DNA of 43,096 nucleotides from Actinomycetota bacterium (GTDB taxonomy: Bacteria; Actinomycetota; JAICYB01): assembly GCA_035540895.1 (NCBI GenBank), contig DATLFR010000063.1:1-43096 (forward strand). Direction: 5' to 3'. Each line of letters opens with the position of its first letter. The first letter of the stretch is position 1. Positions 24,977 to 33,172 of this stretch are shown here, piece after piece. Both the position numbers and the translations under genes were made by a program. The notes below the pieces were generated by a model. The model made no database searches and was not told where the DNA came from. It saw only the letters and a program-made list of their open reading frames with translations.

Positions 24977-25345
24977 CTAGGACCCCTCCAGAAGGCTCAT
25001 ATGTGCCGCGCGGACCTGAAGTGAATGGGAGCGACCCCTACGAGAGACCGAGTTCATGTCCTCCTCGAGCGCCCCGAGGTTGACGAGTAGGTCAGAACGA
25101 AGGTGCGCCAAGGACAACCGGGTCGCCGCGACGACTGACTCCCTCAGGTACCGCTGGGCGCCCTCGGGGTCACCATCGAGCCGGGCCAGGCATCCGAGCA
25201 TCCTGAAGGCCTGGGCGGGAACCAACCCAGGCATCGTTACGCGTAGGCGTCCTCGGGCGGGGGGCGTCCGTGATGACGTCGGTCATCACGCTGCGCGCGA
25301 GCGGGAAGTCTCCCCGCAACGCGGCGATGGTGCCGAGCGCAGGTC
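24977..25345 (-). pseudogene. Frameshifted TPR-region remnant
   Basis: Two minus-strand frames carry consecutive pieces of a tetratricopeptide region: ALGTIAALRGDFPLARSVMTDVI in one frame, then AQAFRMLGCLARLDGDPEGAQRYLRES and LAHLRSDLLVNLGALEED in another. The switch lies near 25235-25290. Such repeats are common in large actinobacterial regulators (LuxR/AfsR or cyclase type). No N-terminal domains are identifiable upstream, so this is a decayed tail. Confidence 0.5.
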
Positions 25346-25850
25346 CCCGGGGGCGCCCAGGGGCCTGGCCTTCCACGTCTGGGCATGCGTTCGAACGCCG
25401 CGAACGAACCCCTTTCCCTACATCCACGGGTAACTCTAGGCGCACCGACCCCGACGCGCGGCGCCAGTCCGAAACTTTCCCCCCGACCGCGCTCCGTCGG
25501 GTGACGAACGCGGCTCCCCGGGGGCCCCGGCTCCAGCGGTTGCAGCGTCAGACCCGCGCGCGCCGGGGGCGCGTCGCACCCGACTGCGTGCCAGGTACCC
25601 GTCACCCGCGGCGGTGTACCCACGTGCCATAGGCCCTCCGACACGCAGGTGAGAGGCCCTATCGGACACTCACAGTCACCCCAGGTCCCATGTCCTGGAC
25701 ACGTCGCGGACACGCCCCGCGAGGTAGAACACGGCGCCGCCGCCCTGTCGGTAACGACGCCTAGAGCTTGGCTGTGGATCCGAGTAGGCCTACATGCGCT
25801 TCGGCCGCGCTGGATAGAGGGGGTCTGGGGTGCGGCCAGGCCACATCCGA
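25346..25850. other. Non-coding or decayed stretch
   Basis: About 500 bases between the TPR remnant and metG. Reading frames on both strands are broken or have Arg/Pro/Gly-rich shadow composition. I see no RNA gene, repeat or convincing hairpin. It is probably the eroded front part of the TPR-containing gene. Confidence 0.4.
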
Positions 25851-27317
25851 TCAGGTCTTGGGAAAGAGAGGCGGACCCGTCCGCACCCTGTTACCAGGAA
25901 CGCCCACTCGTGCGAGGATCTCGCTCGATGTTCGCGGCAGGAAGGGTTCAAGGCAATCACCAACTGTCCGGATCACCGCGCACAGTTCCGCCAGGACGTC
26001 CTCGAGACGACCGTCGGCCTCCCGTGCGAGGACCCAGGGAGCAGTCTCCACGACATAACGATTGGCCGCTTCGACCAATCCCCAGATAGCCCCTATGGCG
26101 TCGTGAATCGCGAAGCGCTTCATGGCGACCTCGACCGCACTCGGCAGTTCCCGCGCCTGTCCTGTGAGCGGGCCGCCCCTCGCGGTTGGCACGCGGCCAT
26201 CGAGGTAACGATGAACCATCGCCACCACGCGGGACACAAGGTTGCCAAGCTGATCCGATAGATCGGCGTTCCGTGAAAGCACGAACCGGTCACGGGTGAA
26301 GTCCCCGTCCTCCGTTGTCCGGATGTGGCGCAGGAGGAAGTACCGAACGGTGTCGACCCCGAATTCATCGACCAAGGCGAACGGGTCGATCACGTTCCCA
26401 AGGGATTTACTGATCTTCCGGCCGTCGATCGTCACGAATCCGTGCGTCACGATGGCGGTCGGAAGGGGGATGCCAGCGGACAGGAGCATGGCCGGCCAGT
26501 ACACGGCGTGGAACCGGATGATGTCCTTACCGATGATGTGAACACGATGAGGGCTTTGAAGCCAGTACTGCTGGAAGGCCGGGCCATCTGTCGCGTAGTC
26601 GAGCGCCGTGATGTAGTTGCCGAGGGCATCGAACCAGACGTACATCACTTGCGTGGGGTCTCGCGGTACGGGGAGGCCCCAGCCACGAGCGCGCTCAGCG
26701 GAGCGGGAGATGCTGAAGTCTCGGAGCCCCGATCGCAGCAACGACAAGACCTCGTTGCGCCGCGACTCGGGCAGGATCTGGATGTCTCTCGACGTAACTA
26801 GCTGGAGCAACTGCTCCGTGTAGCGAGACAGACGGAAGAACCAGTTCTCCTCCTCGACCTCCTCAGGAACGGTCTCATGGGCGGAACATCGACCACCTGT
26901 CAGGTCGGAATCGTCCAGGAAGCGCTCGCACCCGCTGCAGTAGCGCCCGCGGTAATGGCCCTTGTAGATGTCACCCGCCGCGTCGCAGGCGGACCACAGC
27001 TTGTTGACGCCCGCCCGGTGGCGAGCGTCGGACGAGGTCCGGATGAAGTCGTCCACCGATAGGTCTAGGGCATCACCGAGGCGGTAGAAGCTGTCGGCGT
27101 AGCGCGCGACCAGTTCGACCACGGGCACGCCTTCGCGCTCCGCCGCCTGAACACTCTTGATGCTGTTGTCGTCGGTGCCGGTGAGGGAGCGGACGGCGTC
27201 TCCCTGCTTCCGCCTATAACGCGCAATCGCATCCGCAATCAGCGCCTCAAGAGCGAACCCGATGTGCGGGTCAGAGTTGACGTACGGTATCGCGGTCGTG
27301 ACGTAGAACGTAGACAT
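25851..27317 (-). CDS. metG: Methionyl-tRNA synthetase, short accessory-looking type
   Basis: 488 residues. It charges tRNA-Met (class I). The N-terminus is STFYVTTAIPYVNSDPHIGFALEALIADA, so the HIGH motif reads HIGF. The connective zinc site is CSGC ... GRCSAH, the KMSKS loop is GRKISKSLGNVIDPF, and an anticodon-binding helical domain follows. TGTDDNSIKSVQAAEREG replaces the usual GTDEHGLK-type segment. The protein ends soon after the anticodon domain, without a C-terminal tRNA-binding extension. Divergent motifs and a decayed neighbourhood suggest a second, accessory MetRS rather than the housekeeping one. The start at 27317 has ribosome-binding site GAGAGGAG. An unusual leader precedes it. 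Confidence 0.9.
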   Translation of the reverse strand: MSTFYVTTAIPYVNSDPHIGFALEALIADAIARYRRKQGDAVRSLTGTDDNSIKSVQAAEREGVPVVELVARYADSFYRLGDALDLSVDDFIRTSSDARHRAGVNKLWSACDAAGDIYKGHYRGRYCSGCERFLDDSDLTGGRCSAHETVPEEVEEENWFFRLSRYTEQLLQLVTSRDIQILPESRRNEVLSLLRSGLRDFSISRSAERARGWGLPVPRDPTQVMYVWFDALGNYITALDYATDGPAFQQYWLQSPHRVHIIGKDIIRFHAVYWPAMLLSAGIPLPTAIVTHGFVTIDGRKISKSLGNVIDPFALVDEFGVDTVRYFLLRHIRTTEDGDFTRDRFVLSRNADLSDQLGNLVSRVVAMVHRYLDGRVPTARGGPLTGQARELPSAVEVAMKRFAIHDAIGAIWGLVEAANRYVVETAPWVLAREADGRLEDVLAELCAVIRTVGDCLEPFLPRTSSEILARVGVPGNRVRTGPPLFPKT

Positions 27318-27348
27318 GGCTTCTCCTCTCGGGTGCGCAGGGGGTCCG

Positions 27349-27416
27349 GGTGCTCCCGAGCAGGAGGTGATGCTGGTCAGCGTGCGCGAAGCCGCAGCAC
27401 TCCCGCTGGGAGCACC
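27349..27416 (-). promoter_or_regulatory. Inverted-repeat leader of metG (possible attenuator)
   Basis: In the metG transcript a perfect 9-base pair, GGTGCTCCC (27416-27408) and GGGAGCACC (27357-27349), brackets ~50 bases. The first arm lies inside a 25-codon upstream ORF. CACCTCCT (27369-27362) in between can pair with the metG ribosome-binding site GAGAGGAG (27330-27323). This allows alternative folds that hide or expose the ribosome-binding site. Regulation is inferred. Confidence 0.45.
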
Positions 27417-27454
27417 GGCATTCGCATTCGCGTGTAGGCGCGCTGATCGGTCAT
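27377..27454 (-). CDS. Candidate leader peptide (25 residues) upstream of metG
   Basis: An ORF from ATG 27454 to TGA 27377, 59 bases before metG. It encodes a basic peptide beginning MTDQRAYTR, with two closely spaced internal Met codons (ATG CGA ATG) immediately before the left arm of the inverted repeat, and ending VLRLRAR. A TAGCCT box lies eight bases before its ATG. A ribosome stalled at the Met codons would cover the left arm. The C-terminal Arg-Leu-Arg also resembles stall motifs in macrolide-responsive leader peptides. Coding is not proven. Confidence 0.4.
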   Translation of the reverse strand: MTDQRAYTRMRMPVLPAGVLRLRAR

Positions 27455-27479
27455 CTGTTCACAGGCTAGCAGGACCTCA

Positions 27480-28036
27480 CGGTCCCGACGGGGCGGCCCC
27501 GGCCAGAGTAAGCACCGAGCCTCGTCCCCCGGCTACGGGCTGACTAGACATGGGGTCTCGTTCCAACGACCCGCTTGCTACGGGGAGGGCATCGGCCACG
27601 ACCTCCGGAGCCAAGCCTCCTGATGCTGAGGCCCCACGTGCGACAGAACCAGTTCCGTTATGCCGGCGCGAATGCTCTGGATCAGAGTCTCCACATGACC
27701 ACTGTGAAGCTCCAGAGGAGCATCCTCCAGGAGCCCCATACGACTTGAACTTGTCGCACACCTCGCGCGTCCCGCCCCTGCTGGTGGAGGATCGCAGGAT
27801 CCGCGCCGGTTGCCGTGCGGAGTCGAGGGTTGCTCCTGGCGCGCCTACGGCTGGGTCAGCCCACGGATCCCGATGATCGGAGCCCGGGACCCCGTCCCCG
27901 AGGACCAACTCTCGGAGAAGGAGCGGCGAGGCGGTGCCCGCGCCCGGGCCGAGCACCCGCGACATCCGGGCTAGAGGTTCGCGACCCCCGGCATCACCGC
28001 AAACGACGACGACGACAACCCGAGAGGAGCAGCGTG
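27480..28036. other. No supported gene
   Basis: About 550 bases between the metG leader and the WhiB cluster. Long open frames exist on both strands but have shadow composition (Arg/Gly/Pro/Ser) with no start signals or motifs. No tRNA or repeat is seen. Promoters for the flanking genes may lie here. Confidence 0.4.
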
Positions 28037-28306
28037 ATGCTGCACGAGATGCTGACAGGCAACCCAGTGGATGGAGTTGGAGGCCGAGCTCGAGCGGATC
28101 GCCTCCGCCGGCGGAAGCACCGGGAGCGGGCCGTGGCGGAGGACGCCCGCCACGAGGAGGCGCTCGCCCTCCACCGTCGAGCCGTCGAGGAGGCGAACGG
28201 CGCCGGGGAGCCCCCGCCCGCCCCCGATGGCGCCGCCCGGGCGGCCGCGGTCCGCGCGTTCATGGACGCGCGGGACTCGGTCAGGCTCCGGAGCGGGCGT
28301 TCCTAG
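28037..28306 (+). CDS. Small basic/acidic helical protein upstream of whiB
   Basis: 89 residues, unrecognised. A good ribosome-binding site (GAGAGGAG) lies just before ATG 28037. The middle is charged and helix-prone (RRRKHRERAVAEDARHEEALALHRRAVEEA), then a Pro/Ala linker and VRAFMDARDSVRLRS. A neighbouring frame shows MELEAELERIA at 28071, so a frameshift splitting one gene is possible. It precedes the gene at 28324 by 17 bases. Confidence 0.45.
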   Translation: MLHEMLTGNPVDGVGGRARADRLRRRKHRERAVAEDARHEEALALHRRAVEEANGAGEPPPAPDGAARAAAVRAFMDARDSVRLRSGRS

Positions 28307-28323
28307 CTGAGCACGGGCCGGGC

Positions 28324-28605
28324 ATGCTCGCCCGCCTGGCCGACGAGTCGCGGGCCAACCTCTCCGAGGTCGCCGAGGTCGTGAACCGGTTGGTCGTGCC
28401 GGTCGTCCGGCGGGAGGTCGCGCTGCGCCGCACGGCCGAGCGGATCCTCGCGGGGATTCCATCCCCCCGGCCGCTCGCCGGCCGGGAACGCGTCGACGCG
28501 GTCGCGGTGGTCGTCGCGGCACCGGCCGGGGAGGACATGCTCCGGGTCGAGCCCGGCGGCGGGAGCCGGCAGCCCGCGTACCGGCGGCCGAACGTCGCAC
28601 AGTGA
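28324..28605 (+). CDS. Small protein coupled to whiB
   Basis: 93 residues, unrecognised. A helical N-terminal part (ESRANLSEVAEVVNRLVVPVVRREVALRRTAERIL) is followed by a Gly/Pro-rich tail. Its stop overlaps the WhiB GTG start by four bases (GTGA), the main evidence that it is translated. No ribosome-binding site is clear; the frame extends a little upstream of the ATG. Confidence 0.5.
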   Translation: MLARLADESRANLSEVAEVVNRLVVPVVRREVALRRTAERILAGIPSPRPLAGRERVDAVAVVVAAPAGEDMLRVEPGGGSRQPAYRRPNVAQ

Positions 28606-28859
28606 AGCAGGTCCCCCCATTGCGCGCCGCGCCCGGGGACGTGACCGACTGGCGGAACCGGGCGTCGTGCGTGGGCACGGACCGGCGCCTGTGGTTCCCG
28701 GAGCGGGGCGACCCGGGGAGGGCCGCTCCTCGGATCTGCGCGGGCTGCCCGGCCCGGGAGCCGTGCCTCGAGTACGGGCTCGTGGACCCGGCGCGCGGGC
28801 ACGGGATCTGGGGTGGCCTGACCGCGAGGGAGCGGATCCTCCTCGTAGTCATTCTCTAA
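28602..28859 (+). CDS. WhiB-family iron-sulfur regulator
   Basis: 85 residues. Cys23, Cys46, Cys49 and Cys55 form the C...CxxC...C cluster-binding set of WhiB proteins (RASC; CAGCPAREPC). WFPERGD and the beta-turn GIWGG, followed by LTARERI, are present. These proteins hold a 4Fe-4S cluster and usually partner the principal sigma factor. The GTG start at 28602 is coupled to the preceding gene. It ends shortly after the helix following GIWGG, without the basic AT-hook-like tail of longer members. Confidence 0.92.
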   Translation: MKQVPPLRAAPGDVTDWRNRASCVGTDRRLWFPERGDPGRAAPRICAGCPAREPCLEYGLVDPARGHGIWGGLTARERILLVVIL

Positions 28860-28895
28860 GAGGGGAAGCGTGGATCCGGGTCGAAGTACCTTCCC

Positions 28896-29384
28896 ATGCG
28901 ATCGAAGTGTGGACTCATCCTCTCTGCGCTGGTGATCTTGGCCTGCCCAACGGCCCAAGCCTCAGAGGACGGTTACTGCGAAGTCCGGGAACCCGTAGTC
29001 GTCGCGGGATATGACCCTGACCGAATCTGGGTCGGCTATGAGTCGCCGATTCCAATCCCGGTGGTAGGGGGCGGCCTGGTCGCCTGCGGCGTGCCCGTGA
29101 CCTGCCCGGCCGACCACGAACCGTACTGCGAGTTCGAGACCAGAGCTATCATCCAGGGCATCGGGCTAACGGCGGCAAAGGCCAGCGATTGGAACTCCCA
29201 ATCATGTGTGGGGTTCAACGGTTGCGTCACCGGTTGGACCAACCAGACCATACCTGTGCCTCCCGGTCATCAGAGACACGTCGCATCCTGTCTCGCTCAC
29301 GCCGGCCTTGGTATCCACTGGCGCGCGCAGATCGGCACGACGGCGACCGATGTGGTCCTTCGCTGCGAGGCCCGGTTGCGTTGA
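28896..29384 (+). CDS. Secreted Cys-containing hypothetical protein
   Basis: 162 residues. A signal peptide is evident (MRSKCGLILSALVILA, then a C-P-T-A-Q-A-S cleavage area). The mature part has about eight Cys residues suited to disulfides (CEVRE, VACGVPVTC, CEFE, SCVGFNGC, ASCLAH, RCEA). No family is recognised. It lies 36 bases after whiB on the same strand and may be cotranscribed. Confidence 0.7.
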   Translation: MRSKCGLILSALVILACPTAQASEDGYCEVREPVVVAGYDPDRIWVGYESPIPIPVVGGGLVACGVPVTCPADHEPYCEFETRAIIQGIGLTAAKASDWNSQSCVGFNGCVTGWTNQTIPVPPGHQRHVASCLAHAGLGIHWRAQIGTTATDVVLRCEARLR

Positions 29385-29623
29385 GATGCGTGTGGGTCGA
29401 ATCTTGGCCCGCAGCGGGGAGCGAGCCGTCGACATCTCGCCTCTTCGCCCCCCCTTGGGACCTTCCATATCGCTCGTGTCGGCGAGGGATGGTCGGCTCC
29501 ATCGCCGAGTTGGCCAGCGGGTCCAGGCGCATCGATTCCCGCCGGCGCGAGGACGGCTCGCTCACTTCGTCGAAGAGAAGGTCGATCATCGTGTTGTCTG
29601 CCGCGGGTGTGCCCTCCGTGAGG

Positions 29624-30661
29624 TCACCTCAGCGCGACTCGCACCGACAGCTTCCCGGATCGGAGGGTCACACGGAGCGCGTCAGGCGCGACCCCGGGTC
29701 GGAACACATACGTCATGAATGAGCCATAGCCTGTCCGAGATGATCCAACGCCGGGTTCCCCGATGAACTCGCGCCCTGCGTCGTCTACGAGAGCCCAATC
29801 TCGCGGTCCCCAGTGTCCATCCGGAGCCCACGTGCGGAGTCGGATCTCATCGCGCCAGATCTCAAGCATGAGGGGGTGAATCACGTCACCTTCCTGAACG
29901 GCCGTACCGCTGTCCCCCGTAAGCACATACAACGACCTCGGTGTGTTGAAACCCTCCGCCGGTTCAACATGCACCAGGCTCGCCTCCGACGGAGTCACCG
30001 GGACGTCAACCGGGACAGGCTGCCCAGGAGTCTTCACGCCCACAGCCCGAACCTCGAGAGGCGAGACCCTCGCATCGACCACGGACGTCCCGAACCAGAG
30101 CCCCTGCGGGCCTCGTGATCCTCCCGCCCCGAGCCCCCTAAGCGGCCGTTCCAGCCCATCGGTCGTGCGCAGATACACCAGCGGCGATGGTGGAGGTTCG
30201 CACTCCATAGGCTTCACCGGGCGATCCTCGCCGTCCTGCTCTGCGCCGACCTCCACGGGCGCGGGACTGGCACAGGCAACGGAGGGAGCCGGGACCTCCA
30301 CCGTCCACAGCTCGGTGAACGTCGGGAACCTCGTCATGCTCAGGACATAGAGAACCCGGCCCGGATCGAGCGGGATCCGCGTCCCCACTGGAAACACCTT
30401 CGGACCGGTCGAACGCATCCCGGCCGGCAGGACTGTGCGGCGGCCGCCCACTAGCAGAGCACCGAGAACGAGAGCAACGGCCGCGAGGATCGAAACTGCA
30501 ACGGGGAACGCCCTCGAGGACTCCAGGGCTCGCCCGCCACGTGCTGCGGCACGGTCGAGCACGTCATCCCAGTCCGGCTCCCGGACCTTCACGGCAGTCG
30601 CCCGCTCACGGATAAGGCTGCCGATGTCCGCCCTGTGTCGAGGCCTGGTTTCATCCGTCAC
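29624..30661 (-). CDS. Membrane-anchored protein co-encoded with ECF sigma, probable anti-sigma factor
   Basis: 345 residues. The cytoplasmic N-terminus (~50 residues, DWDDVLDRAAARGG) precedes one membrane segment (AFPVAVSILAAVALVLGALLVGG) and a ~265-residue extracellular domain, beta-rich, without recognised family. The GTG start at 30661 overlaps the end of the sigma gene by 11 bases. This layout is typical of anti-sigma factors that sense an external signal; no zinc-binding HxxxCxxC motif is seen, so it would be a non-ZAS type. The assignment rests on context. Confidence 0.65.
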   Translation of the reverse strand: MTDETRPRHRADIGSLIRERATAVKVREPDWDDVLDRAAARGGRALESSRAFPVAVSILAAVALVLGALLVGGRRTVLPAGMRSTGPKVFPVGTRIPLDPGRVLYVLSMTRFPTFTELWTVEVPAPSVACASPAPVEVGAEQDGEDRPVKPMECEPPPSPLVYLRTTDGLERPLRGLGAGGSRGPQGLWFGTSVVDARVSPLEVRAVGVKTPGQPVPVDVPVTPSEASLVHVEPAEGFNTPRSLYVLTGDSGTAVQEGDVIHPLMLEIWRDEIRLRTWAPDGHWGPRDWALVDDAGREFIGEPGVGSSRTGYGSFMTYVFRPGVAPDALRVTLRSGKLSVRVALR

Positions 30662-31136
30662 GATCGCTCATCCCCTTGAGTCGCAGGGCCTGCACCGCCC
30701 GACTGACCTGACTCTTCGCAGTCCCCTCCGAGATCGACAAAGCCTCAGCGATCTGGGCGTAGCTGTAGTCCAGATAGAACCGAAGCATGAGGCACACGTA
30801 CTGCCCCTCCGGGAGTTCGCGGACGCTCGCCCACAGTGCGACCCCCTCCCCGTGGTCCGCATCGTCCGGGAGCTCGCGCAGGAGGCGGCGGATCTTCTCC
30901 CACCTCCTGTTACGCCTGTACCGGCTCTTGGCCATGTTGAGGATCGCGCCCCGGACGTAAGCCGGAACATCCTCGACCTCCGAACCCCTCTGCAGCGCAG
31001 CTGCGAACGCCTCCTGGACGAGGTCCGCAGCCGCATCTGCATCACCGATCAGCAAGAATGCGAACCGCGCGAACCGGTCGTAGGTTTCTCGGTACGCACG
31101 CTCGACCGCCGAATCAGCCCCGTGAAGTCGGTGCAT
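30651..31136 (-). CDS. ECF (sigma-70 family) RNA polymerase sigma factor
   Basis: 161 residues. Region 2 is YRETYDRFARFAFLLIGDADAAADLVQEAF. Region 4 is LPEGQYVCLMLRFYLDYSYAQIAEALSISEGTAKSQVSRAVQAL, with the helix-turn-helix. The linker is short, as in SigE-like ECF sigma factors. ATG 31136 is chosen because region 2 begins about 15 residues later; the longer frame upstream has no family similarity. It is cotranscribed with the probable anti-sigma gene. Confidence 0.9.
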   Translation of the reverse strand: MHRLHGADSAVERAYRETYDRFARFAFLLIGDADAAADLVQEAFAAALQRGSEVEDVPAYVRGAILNMAKSRYRRNRRWEKIRRLLRELPDDADHGEGVALWASVRELPEGQYVCLMLRFYLDYSYAQIAEALSISEGTAKSQVSRAVQALRLKGMSDRDG

Positions 31137-31304
31137 CACATAAGAAGTCGAACGAGTCCGATGAATGGTTGCTCCTGGCTCGAGGCTTGACTGCACGTCA
31201 GCGCACCGGCTTGCAGCAGGATCAACCGGGTCGCGCACCGCATACTCGGTCGGCGGGTGGCGGTCGTCTCCGGCGCCGATGACTGTGTGGCCGCGGCGGG
31301 ATCG

Positions 31305-31484
31305 CTACCGTTCGGGCGCTCCCTCCTCAGACGCCAGCCTCTCGAAGCTGCCGAGCACCTCGACCCACCCATCGTCGTAGGACGGACGCAGACGCAGCGC
31401 GTGGCCGCCGAGCCGGTCCCATCCCCGATGCTCCAGATCGAGCCGAGTGCCTCATCAGCCGGGGTGAATCTAACCTCCCGGTCC
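31305..31484 (-). pseudogene. AHSA1/SRPBCC C-terminal remnant, frameshifted
   Basis: The reverse strand reads DREVRFTPADE in one frame, then GTRLDLEHRGWDRLG and YDDGWVEVLGSFERLA in a frame shifted by one base, then a stop at 31305. This is the C-terminal signature of AHSA1-type SRPBCC proteins (E-L-E-H-x-G-W ... GW-x-x-V-L-x-x-F). The N-terminal two thirds are missing. Confidence 0.65.
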
Positions 31485-31578
31485 GTGGCGGGGGTGTAAG
31501 GGGGTCAGGGGCTTGGCGCACGTGCACGACGCCGCGCCCACACAGCACACCCGGAAGGCCTGCACGCGCGAGACGCCC

Positions 31579-31878
31579 TTATGGGTAGACGGTGATGGAG
31601 GTGCCCGAGCCCCCAGCGGCCGCGTCGAATCGGCATCCCCAACCCACCCCCTGCGCGTCCCACACCCAGGCGACCTCGACGGACACCGGCTTGTGTTCAG
31701 CCGTCTGCGCTCGGCACTCCGCCAGTGAGGGTCGTTCGGTGACGTTGCCCAGGCGCCACCCGAACACGGTCGTGGAAGCTGCGCCGAGTATCAACAGCAG
31801 AACGATCACTCCGCCGGCGATCAGTACGCCGGCAGCCCACCGCGGCCCGCGCTCTTCAGGCGCGGCTTGGTCATCCAT
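31579..31878 (-). CDS. Small single-pass membrane protein
   Basis: 99 residues. A short cytoplasmic N-terminus (MDDQAAPEERGPRWA), one membrane segment (AGVLIAGGVIVLLLILGAASTTV) and an external tail with two Cys (AECRAQT, WGCRFDA). ATG 31878 follows GGGAG; a GTG 15 bases upstream is an alternative. No family is recognised. It is 67 bases downstream of the kinase operon, same strand. Confidence 0.65.
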   Translation of the reverse strand: MDDQAAPEERGPRWAAGVLIAGGVIVLLLILGAASTTVFGWRLGNVTERPSLAECRAQTAEHKPVSVEVAWVWDAQGVGWGCRFDAAAGGSGTSITVYP

Positions 31879-31945
31879 CCTCTTGTCTCCCACTTTCCTC
31901 TCCAGGCGTCCTCATGGCTGTACCAGCGGGTGCCGGCTCCCCGGG

Positions 31946-33172
31946 TCAAGGAGAAGCGGCGGCCCCGGCGGCCTCGGGACGCTCTGGTGCGAGGACGACC
32001 CGGAAAGAAGCTCCTCCGCCGGGACGATCCTCGACCCACGCCGACCCCCCGTGCAGGTCCGCGAAACCGGCCACCAGGCACAGACCGCTGCCCAGGCCCG
32101 GAGTGACCTCGTTCTGCTTCGGGCCCCAGTCGAAGCGCTCGAATACCGAGACCTTCCTCTCGTCAGGGACGCCGGGCCCGCGATCGTCGATGATCAGCCG
32201 CAGGCCCTCGGCGGTGGCCTCCGTGCTGATGTTGACCGGTTCGGAAGCGGGGGTGTGCCGGATGACGTTCACCAGGAGCGCGTCGAGGATCCGCTCGAGG
32301 TAGCCGCCATCGATCTCGGCCTGTATCACTCCCAGCGAGACCTCGACCGGTCGGTCCCCCAACTGCGCCGCCAGATCCGCGACGACCCGGTCGACGAGCG
32401 CAGCTAGGTCCGTCGGCTGACGATTCGCCTCGAACGTGCCCCTCCTCAGCTTGTCGATGTCGAGGACCGTCAGCAGCAGACGCTCAAGCCGTTCGGCGTT
32501 GTCCCGGAGGCTGCCCAACAGGCTCACGACCTGCGTTCGCGGCAGCCTCTCCAGCCGGCCATGGAGCAAGCTGGCTATCCCGCCGACGACGGTCAGAGGG
32601 GTACGGAGCTCGTGCGACACGCTGACGAGGAACGCATCCTTCATCGCGTCCAGATGGCGGAGGCGGATCGCGTCGCTCCGCTGATGCTCGTAGGCTCTTT
32701 CGAGTTCCTCGGTGCGACTCCGGACCCGGTCTTCGAGGTGAGCGACGCTCTCCGCGAGGTCATGTTCGAGGAGTCGTCGAACCACCAGATTTCGCGTACG
32801 CAGTACCACCTCAACCGTGTCGAGCGGTTTGGTCAGGAAGTCCGCCGCTCCGCAGGAAAGTGCTCGCCGCTTCGTCTCTGCGGTGACATCGGCCGTCAGG
32901 ACTATCACCTCGGGGGCATCAGGGTCCTCGCGAAGACCGTCCAGAACCCCGAAACCGTCGATGACGGGCATCATGACGTCCAGCAGCAACAGGTCTGGAC
33001 GGACCGTCGCGCACAGGTCGAGGCCGATCTGCGGGTCCGTGGTGGACGTCACCGCGGTGAACCCAGCCTCCTCCAGGATGGCCTCGAGCAGTTCAACGTT
33101 GAGCGCTTCATCGTCCACGATCAGGATCGGGGCTGAGAGGATCCGGGCTTCCTGGGGGCCTAGCTCGCTCAT
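31946..33172 (-). CDS. Receiver-histidine kinase hybrid
   Basis: 408 residues. An N-terminal receiver domain (ILIVDDEALN; phospho-Asp in LLLLDVMMP; TKPLD) is followed by a coiled-coil linker, HisKA with SHELRTPL, and an HATPase domain (LLVNVIRHT N-box-like; DDRGPGVPDE G1; GLGSGLCL G2). No membrane segment is seen, so it is cytosolic and probably takes phosphate from, or senses the state of, its operon partners. ATG overlaps the previous stop (ATGA). Last gene of the five-gene signalling operon. Confidence 0.93.
   Translation of the reverse strand: MSELGPQEARILSAPILIVDDEALNVELLEAILEEAGFTAVTSTTDPQIGLDLCATVRPDLLLLDVMMPVIDGFGVLDGLREDPDAPEVIVLTADVTAETKRRALSCGAADFLTKPLDTVEVVLRTRNLVVRRLLEHDLAESVAHLEDRVRSRTEELERAYEHQRSDAIRLRHLDAMKDAFLVSVSHELRTPLTVVGGIASLLHGRLERLPRTQVVSLLGSLRDNAERLERLLLTVLDIDKLRRGTFEANRQPTDLAALVDRVVADLAAQLGDRPVEVSLGVIQAEIDGGYLERILDALLVNVIRHTPASEPVNISTEATAEGLRLIIDDRGPGVPDERKVSVFERFDWGPKQNEVTPGLGSGLCLVAGFADLHGGSAWVEDRPGGGASFRVVLAPERPEAAGAAASP

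Noticed and set aside
27477-27965. A 162-residue minus-strand ORF upstream of metG
   Set aside because: Low-complexity Gly/Ala/Ser/Arg composition, no start signal, no motif.
29385-29623. Small minus-strand ORF starting MIDLLFDEV
   Set aside because: The frame degenerates into Arg/Ser/Pro-rich sequence and overlaps the secreted protein gene. No ribosome-binding site or family.
29619-29631. TGAGGT-C-ACCTCA palindrome at the end of the probable anti-sigma gene
   Set aside because: Too short for a terminator and overlapping a stop codon. No function is supported.
31137-31180. ECF-type autoregulatory promoter (GCAACC ... CGTT) before the sigma gene
   Set aside because: The spacing between the two elements (12 bases) is shorter than expected for ECF promoters.
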